Shown here in pieces: positions 17,494 to 25,411 of a stretch of DNA of 64,000 bases. The stretch is from assembly GCA_038889235.1 (NCBI GenBank), contig JAWAHN010000003.1:406058-470057 (forward strand), read 5' to 3'. The first letter of the stretch is position 1, and every line of letters begins with the position of its first letter. Both the position numbers and the translations under genes were made by a program. The stretch is from Candidatus Jordarchaeales archaeon. GTDB lineage: Archaea > Asgardarchaeota > Jordiarchaeia > Jordiarchaeales > Freyrarchaeaceae. The notes under the pieces are model-generated. The model was not told where the DNA came from and ran no database searches. It was given only the letters and a program-made list of their open reading frames with translations.

Positions 17494-18894
17494 TTGAGCA
17501 GGGGTTATGGTAAGGTTGACGAGGAAGTGCTTAGCAGGCTGGTCGATGCTTTAGGCGAAAGGAACGTTAAAACAGACGTTGTCGAAAGGTACGCTTACTC
17601 AACTGATGCGTCACTTTTCAGCTCGCTTCCAGACGTTGTGGTGACGCCGGAGAGCTGCAGCCAAGTTGTGGAAGTAGTAAAGATAGCCTCGGAAAAACGT
17701 ATCCCGGTGACGCCTAGAGGCGGCGGGACAGGGCTGTGTGGTGGAGCGGTCCCCGTTTACGGTGGGATAGTCGTCGACATGAGCAAGATGAACAGGATAC
17801 TGGAGGTGGACCTTGAAAACTTCTGTGTCGTCACCGAAGCCGGGGTTACCCCTGAAAATCTCAATAAGGAGCTTGCGAAACATGGCTTCTTCTTCCCTCC
17901 TTCTCCTGGAAGCAAGAGGATGTGCACAATAGGAGGCATGATCGCAACCAACGCTGGCGGAATGCACGCGGTGAAATACGGTGTCACAAGGAACTTCGTA
18001 CTCGGACTAAAGCTGGTTATCCCTCCAGGAGAAGTCTTAAACTTAGGCGGCAAGGTTCTCAAGAGGTGTCTGGGCTATGATCTGATTCAGCTTGTCGTCG
18101 GCTCTGAGGGGACCCTTGGCATAATCACCGAGGCGACGCTCAGGATACTGCCGTTGCCCGAGGAGTCAGCGGTCGTTGTCGCCTTCTTCGACGACATTTC
18201 TACCGCAGCTAAAGTGGTTAATGCCGTGCTCAGGAGGGTTGTACCCTCGGCGATAGAAATCCTGGATAGTAGATCGATAGAGGCTGTGAACCGCTATATG
18301 CCGTCACTCAACTTGCCACAGGCGGGGGCAGCCCTGTACTTCGAGGTTGAAGGAAGCAGGCCGGAGGTTGAAAGGCAGGTGCAAGTGATAGTGGAGGCGT
18401 GTAAGGCGCATGGTGGGAGAATTGAGTGGACCACCGATCCGAAGGAGAAGGAAAAGCTCTTGGCTGGAAGGGAAGTTGTCGGAGGAGCAATAATGAACGT
18501 AGATCAGAGGAGGGTGAGGGTTTACGAAGCCGAAGACGTCTGCGTCCCCATAGCTCAGCTCCCCCGCTTCGTTGAGGAGGCACACCGCATCTCGGAAAAG
18601 TACGGGGTTCCCGTCTGCATATATGGACACGCTGGGGATGGCAACTGTCACTCCGGCATAATGATAGACCCAACTAACAGGGAGGAGTGGGTGAAGATGC
18701 GGGCGATGGCGAAGGAGATTTACGAACTAGCTGTGAGGCTTGGTGGGAACATAAGTGGGGAGCACGGAATAGGGCTGCTGAGGGCAGGGTACATGGAGAG
18801 CATAAATGAGAGAGCACTGCAGTTGATGAGAAAAGTGAAAGAGGCGTTTGACCCCCAGGGAATTCTCAACCCGGGGAAGATGGGGCTCGACTGA
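17494..18894 (+). CDS. FAD-linked oxidase, GlcD / D-lactate dehydrogenase family
   Basis: A 466-residue VAO-type flavoprotein. The FAD-binding domain has PRGGGTGLCGGAVP near residue 75, GTIGGMIATNAGGMHAVKYG-type glycine-rich block near residue 150, and GSEGTLGIITEATLR near residue 200. The C-terminal cap has the YGHAGDGNCH metal/substrate motif near residue 375 and ends in SGEHGIGLLRAGYM. These enzymes oxidise 2-hydroxyacids such as glycolate or D-lactate. In several archaea they act with an HdrD-like iron-sulfur protein; a candidate partner is encoded at 30.9-32.2 kb. It starts with TTG after GAGGTGAT, 12 bp downstream of carB. Confidence 0.9.
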   Translation: MSRGYGKVDEEVLSRLVDALGERNVKTDVVERYAYSTDASLFSSLPDVVVTPESCSQVVEVVKIASEKRIPVTPRGGGTGLCGGAVPVYGGIVVDMSKMNRILEVDLENFCVVTEAGVTPENLNKELAKHGFFFPPSPGSKRMCTIGGMIATNAGGMHAVKYGVTRNFVLGLKLVIPPGEVLNLGGKVLKRCLGYDLIQLVVGSEGTLGIITEATLRILPLPEESAVVVAFFDDISTAAKVVNAVLRRVVPSAIEILDSRSIEAVNRYMPSLNLPQAGAALYFEVEGSRPEVERQVQVIVEACKAHGGRIEWTTDPKEKEKLLAGREVVGGAIMNVDQRRVRVYEAEDVCVPIAQLPRFVEEAHRISEKYGVPVCIYGHAGDGNCHSGIMIDPTNREEWVKMRAMAKEIYELAVRLGGNISGEHGIGLLRAGYMESINERALQLMRKVKEAFDPQGILNPGKMGLD

Positions 18895-19000
18895 TTCTAA
18901 AAACGAGTTGAGTGAACTGACCCTCCATAAGAGGACTGTAGGTCGTGATGGTGAAATCCTTTTAAGAAGGATGTGTGAAGAGAAGAGGGGGTGTGATTTC

Positions 19001-19894
19001 TTGAGCGGTGAACGAGTCGAGGGGGAAGCTAAGCTGTTAACGGGTGAGGAGTTAAAGAGGGAGGTCAGAGCTCTCAGGAGGGCGAGCGTCTGGTTTGCTG
19101 TCAGACACAACCTTTTCCTGCTGGCGCCTGCAGTACTAACCTTCATCACCGTAGCACTCCTGATATTCGCTTCACTTAAGGCGGTTCAATGGATGCTGGA
19201 CTCGTTCTACATAGGCAACCCCAGTCTCTGGTGGCTTCTCGGAGCCCCAACGCTGACTTTGACGGGCTTAAGCGTACCATTGACCCCGGCGTCACTTGCT
19301 CTAGCCCTCGCAGCGATACCAGTGATACACGTAGTAGCCAAGTTCGTGTACTTCCTCTACCTGCTCGTCTTCGCCAAAATCCTTGTCAAGCCGATACCCG
19401 AAGGCTACTACCCCTACACGCCTGCAAATCCCATCGTGAGGCAGTTCTTACTGAACGCCACGATAACTGGAACATTCCTGAGCTTCTTCGGTGAAGGACC
19501 ATGGGCCCGAGCCGAGCTTAGCAGGTTAATGTACAAGGCTTTGGGGGCGAAGCTTGGGAAGGGAGTGTTCCCCGCGACTATATTGGACCCGTGGATGGTT
19601 GAAGTGGGAGATGGAACCATTATGGGGGCCTACAGCTGTATAGCGGGACACGCGATAGAAGGGGACAAGATAATGTTCGCCCGCGCTAAGGTGGGGAAAA
19701 ACTGCGTGCTTGGCTTCCGCTCCCTCGTGTGGCCTGGAGCTGAGCTCGGCGACAACGTAATCATAGGGACTTACTCCATGGTTCCGAAGGGGGCTAAGCT
19801 TCCAAGCAACACCGTGTGGGTTGGAATACCGGTGAAGCTTGTCAAGAAAATAGGGGGAAGCGAGACACGCGAGGGTGATGCCGCCGGGAGCTGA
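19001..19894 (+). CDS. Membrane-anchored hexapeptide-repeat acyltransferase-like protein
   Basis: About 297 residues. After a charged N-terminus come at least two long hydrophobic segments (near residues 40-60 and 85-125). The C-terminal 110 residues are a left-handed beta-helix of hexapeptide repeats, with VGDGTIMGAYSCIAG, KVGKNCVLGFRSLVWPGAELGDNVIIGTYS and the closing VGIPVKLVKKI, as in O-acetyl- and N-acyltransferases of cell-surface sugars. The catalytic His could not be placed with certainty. The TTG at 19001 follows AGAGGGGGTGTGAT and a CCTTTTAAG promoter box. The longer frame from 18848 overlaps the preceding gene and is less likely. Confidence 0.72.
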   Translation: MSGERVEGEAKLLTGEELKREVRALRRASVWFAVRHNLFLLAPAVLTFITVALLIFASLKAVQWMLDSFYIGNPSLWWLLGAPTLTLTGLSVPLTPASLALALAAIPVIHVVAKFVYFLYLLVFAKILVKPIPEGYYPYTPANPIVRQFLLNATITGTFLSFFGEGPWARAELSRLMYKALGAKLGKGVFPATILDPWMVEVGDGTIMGAYSCIAGHAIEGDKIMFARAKVGKNCVLGFRSLVWPGAELGDNVIIGTYSMVPKGAKLPSNTVWVGIPVKLVKKIGGSETREGDAAGS

Positions 19895-20070
19895 AGGGTG
19901 CCCCTTTCCCAGGGGTTCCTCTTTTTTCTGTTTTTAAGGCCTCCGGCTTCCCAGCTCACTTTTGCAGGTCCCTTTTTCTAGGGGGAAAACCTTTATTTGA
20001 AAATGTTTTCATGTGAATTTTCTGGTCAAGCGTTAATCACACTGAAAGACTCTGATTGTGGTGTCTCCCA

Positions 20071-20751
20071 TTGAGTGATGCTGTCACCCTTATTGCGCGT
20101 GCCGTTGGAGGAGTTGAAGCCCGCCTCATAATACTTAGAGAGCTTTTAAGTGGGCCGAAGACCGGGGTGGAGTTGAGGTATGCCCTCGCCAGGAGACTGG
20201 GTGTCCCCCCTAGGGCGATCTCGGATGCGAAGATATACTTCAACCTTCAGGCCTTAGAGAACAGCGGAATCATAGTACGCTATAGGGATTGGAAGAACAA
20301 GTACGCTGAAATAAACCCGAAAATGCTTCAAGCCGTGAGGAAGTATTTGAACATCACTGCTCCTGTTATGTGCCTCGCAGCCCTAGACTCTGAGCCCCTC
20401 CTTACAAAAGAGATAGGGTGGCGTTTAAGGGAGCAAGAAGGAATATCGCCTAGCAGGTACATTTTCATAGCGGAGGACAAAATGAGGGGGAAAATCGGGG
20501 GGTTGACGGGGGAAGCGGAAGTGCTGTGGGTTGACGACGAGACGCTCCACGACTACGAGAGGGTTTACGAAATCGCCGAGGAAGCCCTCAAGAAAGCTAT
20601 CTCTAAATATGAACCCATAATCGATGTGACGGACGGGACGAGGGTGACGGTCGCAGCCTTCCAGCAGCTCGCGTGGGAGTATGGGCTCCGCGTCTTCTAC
20701 CTCAAGGGGAAGCCTTACGAGAAGAGAAGGGTGGTCTGGATTAGGGGCTAG
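20071..20751 (+). CDS. Winged-helix regulator with CARF-like C-terminal domain
   Basis: A 226-residue protein. Residues about 8-90 form an ArsR-type winged helix (ARLIILRELLSGPKTGVELRYAL, recognition helix DAKIYFNLQALENSGIIVRY). The C-terminal half ends in PIIDVTDGTRVTVAAFQQLAWEYGLRVFYL. This DxTxGT-x6-A pattern followed by a strand is like the ligand-binding motif of CARF domains of CRISPR regulators and effectors. In Csa3 the order is CARF then wHTH; here it is reversed. TTG 20071 is chosen over the frame start at 20056 because GGTG precedes it. It converges on comB with a 4-base overlap. No direct CRISPR link is near. Confidence 0.6.
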   Translation: MSDAVTLIARAVGGVEARLIILRELLSGPKTGVELRYALARRLGVPPRAISDAKIYFNLQALENSGIIVRYRDWKNKYAEINPKMLQAVRKYLNITAPVMCLAALDSEPLLTKEIGWRLREQEGISPSRYIFIAEDKMRGKIGGLTGEAEVLWVDDETLHDYERVYEIAEEALKKAISKYEPIIDVTDGTRVTVAAFQQLAWEYGLRVFYLKGKPYEKRRVVWIRG

Positions 20752-21431
20752 TACTCGACGAACATGCCGCCTTTAATCACAGGCACCACGCTGCTCGCGT
20801 TTAGCTGGGAGCAGTACTCGACATCCCTCCAGAGTCCTATGGAGGCGAGTTCTTTGGCGCTCGGCGAGTTCAAGACGCACTCTTTGTAGTCCGGTGGCTC
20901 CCTTCCTTCGACAAAGCACTTTATAACGCACGCCGTCACATAGTCCTCCGGGCTAAACTCCCCTCTCCTCCCGACGTGGACCACAGTGAGCTTCCTCCCA
21001 GTCTTAGTAGCCTCACTTCCAGCTGCTTCAGCCACAGCAGAAGCGTTCCTCAGGCAGCCTGCAAATACGGCTGGAGCCCCCATCGCCTGGCAGACCGCTT
21101 GCGTGAAGTTAGTGGTGGTCAAGACTACTATCTTTCCCTCAACGACGTCACGGGTAAACTCCAATGGGGAGTTGCCGAAATCGAAGCCGGGGATCTTCAG
21201 CCCTCGCCTCTCGCCCGCCAGCAGGACGCCAACCCCTCGAGTCCTCAAAAGCTCCCTCGCCTTTCCTACAGCTTCTTCAATAGTGAGCGCTGGGACGACG
21301 CCCACGCCTCCATTTTCTAGTATTGTTGTAACTGTGGTACTGGCTCTCAGCGTGTCCACTACAACCAATATGTGCCCCTTCAATGCGGCTCTTAGAGCGC
21401 CTTCGGCGCCGAATGCCAACCTAACTATCAT
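20748..21431 (-). CDS. comB: 2-phosphosulfolactate phosphatase (ComB)
   Basis: A 227-residue Mg-dependent acid phosphatase that makes sulfolactate, the second step of coenzyme M synthesis from PEP and sulfite. Family blocks are VVDTLRASTTVTTIL near residue 24, LAGERRGLKIPGFDFGNSP near residue 70, and VLTTTNFTQAV near residue 102. The gene overlaps the end of comA by four bases, so the two are translationally coupled. Some bacteria carry ComA/ComB homologues for sulfolactate metabolism, but the archaeal setting next to Hdr-Mvh genes supports a CoM role. Confidence 0.9.
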   Translation of the reverse strand: MIVRLAFGAEGALRAALKGHILVVVDTLRASTTVTTILENGGVGVVPALTIEEAVGKARELLRTRGVGVLLAGERRGLKIPGFDFGNSPLEFTRDVVEGKIVVLTTTNFTQAVCQAMGAPAVFAGCLRNASAVAEAAGSEATKTGRKLTVVHVGRRGEFSPEDYVTACVIKCFVEGREPPDYKECVLNSPSAKELASIGLWRDVEYCSQLNASSVVPVIKGGMFVEY

Positions 21432-22225
21432 TTCAACCCCTTTAAGAGGAGGTCTGGCATCGTATCCCCTCTGAGCCCGAGACGCAACGTTTCGAGCGAC
21501 ACCACGTCCTCCGGGTGAATGTTACCAAGGTTAACGTCTGGACCAAACCTCTTAATCAGCCACACTTGTTGAGACCTTAGTGGAGCCTCCCATATGATCT
21601 TCTCGTGTGGAACGGCTTGCACGATTGACTCGACAAAGTCCTTCTTCACGTCCCCCTTCGCGTCATAGGGCCCTATTCCGATGCCGCTCTCCCTTGCTTC
21701 GACAACAACGTAGTCAGCCCCGGCTTCGAGTTCACGCTTCATCAGCTCAACTCTTTCCGTGAGGGGGATGGATGCGTCCTCCTCTGGCTTCTTCTTTCCA
21801 ACCTCGGTGATCACAGGGTTAAAGCCAAACCTTTTAGCCAGCCTTAGCAGTCCAAGCTTTTCTTCAACATTCATTCTAACAATTCCGTTCGAGATTTCAA
21901 GCGAGGAAAAACCTAACTCGCGCAGGAAAGAAAGAAACTCCTCAACCTTATCTCTGGCGTAGGCAGCCTCCACGCTCGATCCGCCTGGGAGCGCCATCAC
22001 CCCAAACTCCTCACAAAGCTTAATCTTCTCCTTCACAACATTCAGGGGCATGATGAGCCAAGTGCACCAGCCAAACTTCCAAAGGTCAACGTACTCGCCC
22101 GCAGCCTCCAAAACACTACGCATTTCCGACACACCAATACCACGGTCGATTACCAAAGTTAAACCGCGCGACCTAGGTTTTGAGCACCGCTTCACGAGGG
22201 AGAGCTCAAACAACTGGGGACACAT
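21428..22225 (-). CDS. comA: Phosphosulfolactate synthase (ComA)
   Basis: A 265-residue TIM-barrel enzyme that adds sulfite to PEP, opening coenzyme M synthesis. Visible family features: KPRSRGLTLVIDRG at the N-terminus, YVDLWKFGWCTW, FGVMALPGGSSVEAA, LEISNG, VEARESGIGI near residue 180, and IWEAPLRSQQ near residue 210. The ATG at 22225 follows GGGTGGTGCT and a GATTTTAAT box, so it may have its own promoter; it also lies downstream of the hydrogenase operon on the same strand. The combination comA-comB is the archaeal PEP-dependent CoM route. Confidence 0.92.
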   Translation of the reverse strand: MCPQLFELSLVKRCSKPRSRGLTLVIDRGIGVSEMRSVLEAAGEYVDLWKFGWCTWLIMPLNVVKEKIKLCEEFGVMALPGGSSVEAAYARDKVEEFLSFLRELGFSSLEISNGIVRMNVEEKLGLLRLAKRFGFNPVITEVGKKKPEEDASIPLTERVELMKRELEAGADYVVVEARESGIGIGPYDAKGDVKKDFVESIVQAVPHEKIIWEAPLRSQQVWLIKRFGPDVNLGNIHPEDVVSLETLRLGLRGDTMPDLLLKGLK

Positions 22226-22295
22226 AGCACCACCCGACCCATACTACCAAAAAAATCGCCATTAAAATCTAGCGCGAAAGAAGGAAGGGAAAGGG

Positions 22296-22357
22296 CATCC
22301 CCCTGCTAGGGGGCGGTCCCCACCCCCGCTGGACCTTTCAGGGGATGAGTCATCCCC
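22296..22357 (-). promoter_or_regulatory. GC-rich hairpin region after vhuU, candidate SECIS
   Basis: In archaea, selenocysteine insertion usually needs a SECIS hairpin in the 3' UTR. Right after the vhuU stop the transcript can fold as a perfect 7-bp hairpin (22341-22347 with 22351-22357, loop ACT) and a perfect 6-bp hairpin (22299-22304 with 22308-22313, loop AGC). In an alternative fold the CATCCCC strand (22341-22347) pairs with GGGGGATG (22296-22303), which would put a GAA directly above a GC-rich stem, as in archaeal SECIS elements. The 3' side of that fold does not match the consensus well. Either hairpin could also be a terminator. Confidence 0.35.
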
Positions 22358-22371
22358 AGCCCGGGAACCCT

Positions 22372-22521
22372 TTAAGACTCGCTCAGCTCAATAGTCTTCT
22401 CAGCGATTTTCTCGCCCTTGTGGTTGACGACAACCAGGTGGGCGGCACAACCAAGTCAGCAGTCGTAAGCCCGCATGATAACCTCAATCAAGTTTAAGAG
22501 TTTAGGATCCAACTCCACCAT
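22372..22521 (-). CDS. vhuU: VhuU-like selenocysteine-containing hydrogenase subunit (split C-terminus of MvhA)
   Basis: A 49-codon frame with one in-frame TGA at 22456-22458 (residue 22). Read as Sec, the peptide contains YDCULGCAAHLVVVN. In [NiFe] hydrogenases the large subunit ends in DPCxxCxxH; here the aspartate, the second cysteine and the histidine are in register, and TGA occupies the first nickel-ligand cysteine. The preceding mvhA stops short of this motif. In Methanococcus and Methanopyrus, VhuU is exactly such a separate Sec-bearing peptide. The ATG has its own GGGAGGTTT, 20 bp after mvhA. Twenty-one residues follow the His and would be removed by a maturation protease. A plain nonsense mutation is the alternative, but the frame continues cleanly to TAA. 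Confidence 0.85.
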
Positions 22522-22540
22522 AAGGTTCAAACCTCCCTAA

Positions 22541-23863
22541 CTACTTAAACCAAGGCTCCGGGAACTTAAGCTTCTCGTGAATTCTTTCCTCCAGAACCTG
22601 CTTAGCTGCGACCAACATCGACTTTTCAACCGCGGCGATGTTGTTGTTAGTCGCCACGATAAGGTTCGCCTTCCTTATTACACCTTCATCGTCAGTCCAA
22701 TAGTTGTATATCAATGTTCCACGTGGCGCCTCGACGATAGCTACACCGTTACCCTCCCTTGGACGCACGTCGGCACGCTTAACATCGGAGCTAACTATCT
22801 CAGGGTCTTCTAGGAGCTTCCTGGCTTTCTCTATGGCTTCCATTAGCTCGACTATCCTAGCCCAGTTGTAAGCCAGCGTTGCGTGGCATGGCCTCCCAAC
22901 AGCGTCCCTGAACTCCTTAAGCAGCTCCTGAGCTCTGGGAGTCTCCATCTTGTCAGCTACGTTGAGCCTAGCTAGTGGGCCGGCTCGCCATATACCTTCG
23001 GGGTACCCTGCAGGCTTGAAGAATATGTGTGTCGCGTAGGAGTGAGGAGCAACGTGCTCGCCAACATACTGCAAGTAGTCTTTCTTCGGGAAGTCTGCCA
23101 CAATCTTACCTTCAGGGTCCATAACCCTGACGGTTGCTTTCCTGTCGTAAATTGTGTGAACACCGTTAACATTCAGCCCAACATAGTAGGTTGGAACTAC
23201 GCCAAGCTTCGTGATCACGTCCAAGTAGCCTTCAACAACTTTCCTCGCAACTTCAATAGTGAAGTCCATAAGTCCCTCTGCTTCGTCGATGAGCTTTAGC
23301 AGCCTGTCCCGCTCCTCCTCAGTAAGCCTTTTCGCTTGACCGCCCGGAACACCAGTCACCGGGTGAACTGAGCGGCCTCCGATGGTCTTAACAATCTCTT
23401 GGCCAATCCTCATCAGAGCGATGGCTTTCTTGACAGCGTCGGGCATATGCTTGAAAACACCTACAAGGTTTCTAATCGACGGGTCGGCGAACGGTCCAGC
23501 GAGGAAGTCCGGGGCGGCTAGAGCGTAGAAGTGTAGAGCGTGACTTGAAATCTGCTTACCTTGCATCATCAGGTCTCTAAGCTTCACGGCAGCGCTGGGC
23601 GGTTCAACATCCCATGCTGCTTCAACAGCCTCAACCGAGCAGACGTGGTGGGGCACGGGGCATATGCCGCAGATACGTGGCGTCAGTATTGGTGCTTCTT
23701 CAGCAAGCCTGCCCTCAAGGAACTTTTCGAACATACGTGTCAGCGTAACACAGAACTTAAGGTCCTTTACTCCGCCTTTCTCGTCCAGCTCGATTACCAC
23801 ATTCGCGTGTCCTTCAAGCCTTGTCGCAGGCTCGATAACAACAGTCTTTTCCTTCTTGCTCAT
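22541..23863 (-). CDS. mvhA: F420-non-reducing [NiFe] hydrogenase large subunit, lacking its C-terminal metal motif
   Basis: A 440-residue group 3c large subunit (MvhA/VhuA). The N-terminal nickel ligands are present in RICGICPVPHH (Cys65 and Cys68), and EPATRLEGHANV and GGRSVHPVTGVPGG are typical. The protein ends at LKFPEPWFK, where ordinary MvhA would continue into DPCxxCxxH. Those residues are encoded by the next small gene, so this is a VhuA-type split subunit. The two chains must assemble around the NiFe site. Within the operon it follows mvhG by about 14 bp. The complex delivers H2 electrons through MvhD to HdrA. Confidence 0.94.
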   Translation of the reverse strand: MSKKEKTVVIEPATRLEGHANVVIELDEKGGVKDLKFCVTLTRMFEKFLEGRLAEEAPILTPRICGICPVPHHVCSVEAVEAAWDVEPPSAAVKLRDLMMQGKQISSHALHFYALAAPDFLAGPFADPSIRNLVGVFKHMPDAVKKAIALMRIGQEIVKTIGGRSVHPVTGVPGGQAKRLTEEERDRLLKLIDEAEGLMDFTIEVARKVVEGYLDVITKLGVVPTYYVGLNVNGVHTIYDRKATVRVMDPEGKIVADFPKKDYLQYVGEHVAPHSYATHIFFKPAGYPEGIWRAGPLARLNVADKMETPRAQELLKEFRDAVGRPCHATLAYNWARIVELMEAIEKARKLLEDPEIVSSDVKRADVRPREGNGVAIVEAPRGTLIYNYWTDDEGVIRKANLIVATNNNIAAVEKSMLVAAKQVLEERIHEKLKFPEPWFK

Positions 23864-23877
23864 CTACCAACACCCAC

Positions 23878-24789
23878 CTACTTCTTTTTAGACACGGCTT
23901 TCGGTATTATCGAGGACGGTAAGGTAAACTTTGAGAACGTACCCACAACGTCTTTGACTGATTGAACAAGCTCCTCTGGGCTAACCGACTCGTAGTCCAC
24001 TATGCTCGCTAAGGCGCTGAGCATCTTTGCTCCCTGGTCTAAAACGTTTGGTCCGGGGCCCATGCAGCCTCTGCACGGCACCCCCGCCCTCGTGCAAACG
24101 GCTCCACACCCCTCCCTGGTCGCTGGCCCCATGCATATGTAGCCCTGCTCTAAGAGGCATTTTTCGGGGTCAGGTATGCCTTCAAACGCCCTCTTAACCT
24201 TCTTTATGGTTATGACTTCCGATTTGACGCGTGGGCATTCGTCACAAAGCGTCCTTTCCTTGAGCTTTGGCATTTCTCCTCTTAGTAAGCTGGTGACCAC
24301 TTCAGCTATCAGGGGCGGCTCGGGCGGGCATCCCGGAAGGAAGAGGTCGTATTTAACGTACTCGCGGTTTGGCTTAACGTACTCGAGCATCTTGGGGACA
24401 TGCATGTCCGGGATTTTCTTGTCGACAACGCTTTCGGCTTCCATGAACTTCCGCTTTAAGCCTTCATCTATCTGGTAGAGGTTTAGCAGCGCTGGGCTTC
24501 CGCCGTAAGTCGAACAGGTGCCGTATGATACGAGCAGCTTGCACTTCTGCCTTGCAAGTTTCAACAAGTATAAGTCTTCTTCCGTCCTACAGAAGCCCTC
24601 GGTGAACCCTACGTCGACCGAGCCGTCGGGGAGCTTTTCAACGTCATGCAACTTGTAGTCTACTACGGTGTGCCAGTATACTATTTCAAGTTGAGGTAGG
24701 ACGTCGGCGAGGGTTTCATGTAAGTCTACGAGACTCTGGTGGCACCCCCAACAAGAGGCGAGTTGTACAAACATAACCTTTACAGGCAT
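23878..24789 (-). CDS. mvhG: F420-non-reducing hydrogenase small subunit
   Basis: A 303-residue iron-sulfur subunit. It starts with the proximal-cluster motif SCWGCH (Cys13 and Cys16) and continues with YGTCSTYGG near residue 92 and LPGCPPEPP near residue 150. The C-terminal part has CLLEQGYICMGPATREGCGA and CRGCMGPGP, which bind further [4Fe-4S] clusters. Such subunits wire the NiFe site to MvhD. The gene lies between mvhD (11 bp upstream) and mvhA. No twin-arginine signal is present, in line with a cytoplasmic group 3c enzyme. Confidence 0.93.
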   Translation of the reverse strand: MPVKVMFVQLASCWGCHQSLVDLHETLADVLPQLEIVYWHTVVDYKLHDVEKLPDGSVDVGFTEGFCRTEEDLYLLKLARQKCKLLVSYGTCSTYGGSPALLNLYQIDEGLKRKFMEAESVVDKKIPDMHVPKMLEYVKPNREYVKYDLFLPGCPPEPPLIAEVVTSLLRGEMPKLKERTLCDECPRVKSEVITIKKVKRAFEGIPDPEKCLLEQGYICMGPATREGCGAVCTRAGVPCRGCMGPGPNVLDQGAKMLSALASIVDYESVSPEELVQSVKDVVGTFSKFTLPSSIIPKAVSKKK

Positions 24790-24800
24790 ACGTCGCCCTC

Positions 24801-25220
24801 CTACTTAGCTTTTCGGAGCGGGCTTGGTCCGAGCTCCTTTAAAATGTTAACGAACTCCTCAACGGTTTTCACAAGCTCTGCGCCCTCACTAGCTGAAATC
24901 CACCTTAACATAAGTCTTTCCGGCTCAATCCCTAACTGTTTAAGCATCTCCCTTAGCAACGCTATTCTACGCTCAGCCCTGTAATTTCCTTTCACGTAGT
25001 GGCAGTCTCCGGGGTGGCAGCCCGCAACTAGGACGCCGTCAGCACCCAGCTCGAAAGCCTTGAGCACGAATTGAGGGTCAACCCTACCGCTGCAGAGCAC
25101 TCTAATAATTCTCACGTTTGGGGGGTACTGCATTCTACTAGTCCCAGCCATGTCGGCGCCAGCGTACGAGCACCAATTGCAAAATATGCCTAGTATTTTG
25201 GGTTCAAAGTCGTCTGACAA
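24801..25220 (-). CDS. mvhD: Hydrogenase iron-sulfur subunit MvhD
   Basis: A 139-residue protein carrying a [2Fe-2S] cluster that links Mvh hydrogenase to HdrA. Cysteine motifs are [12 protein letters not shown] at the N-terminus, VLCSGRVDP, and [15 protein letters not shown] near residue 85. In Methanococcus VhuD one of these cysteines is Sec; here all are cysteine. First gene of the minus-strand operon mvhD-mvhG-mvhA-vhuU. It starts with TTG after GGGAGATG and has a TATA-like box (CTTAAAATATTAAAAG, 25282-25297) in the region shared with divergent hdrA. Confidence 0.93.
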   Translation of the reverse strand: MSDDFEPKILGIFCNWCSYAGADMAGTSRMQYPPNVRIIRVLCSGRVDPQFVLKAFELGADGVLVAGCHPGDCHYVKGNYRAERRIALLREMLKQLGIEPERLMLRWISASEGAELVKTVEEFVNILKELGPSPLRKAK

Positions 25221-25281
25221 TTTTTCATCTCCCTACTTTTTCGAGGGCGCTGAACTAAAATTTCGTATTCACGAAGAGCCT

Positions 25282-25366
25282 TTTAATATTTTAAGCTTTT
25301 GGGAGAATTCAACTTCCAGTTTTTACTCAAAGAGCTCAGGCTGGAAACAAAAAGATATTTATTTTT
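25282..25366. promoter_or_regulatory. Divergent promoter region between mvhD and hdrA
   Basis: The 191-bp gap contains two AT-rich boxes facing opposite ways: CTTAAAATATTAAAAG on the minus strand (25282-25297) for mvhD and GATATTTATTTTTG on the plus strand (25352-25366) for hdrA. Each is 45-65 bases from its start codon. Sharing the region would let hydrogenase and heterodisulfide reductase be expressed together. Confidence 0.5.
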
Positions 25367-25411
25367 GACGATATGTTTGATTGGCTGATATAGCTTCGGG
25401 AAGGGGTTTCC

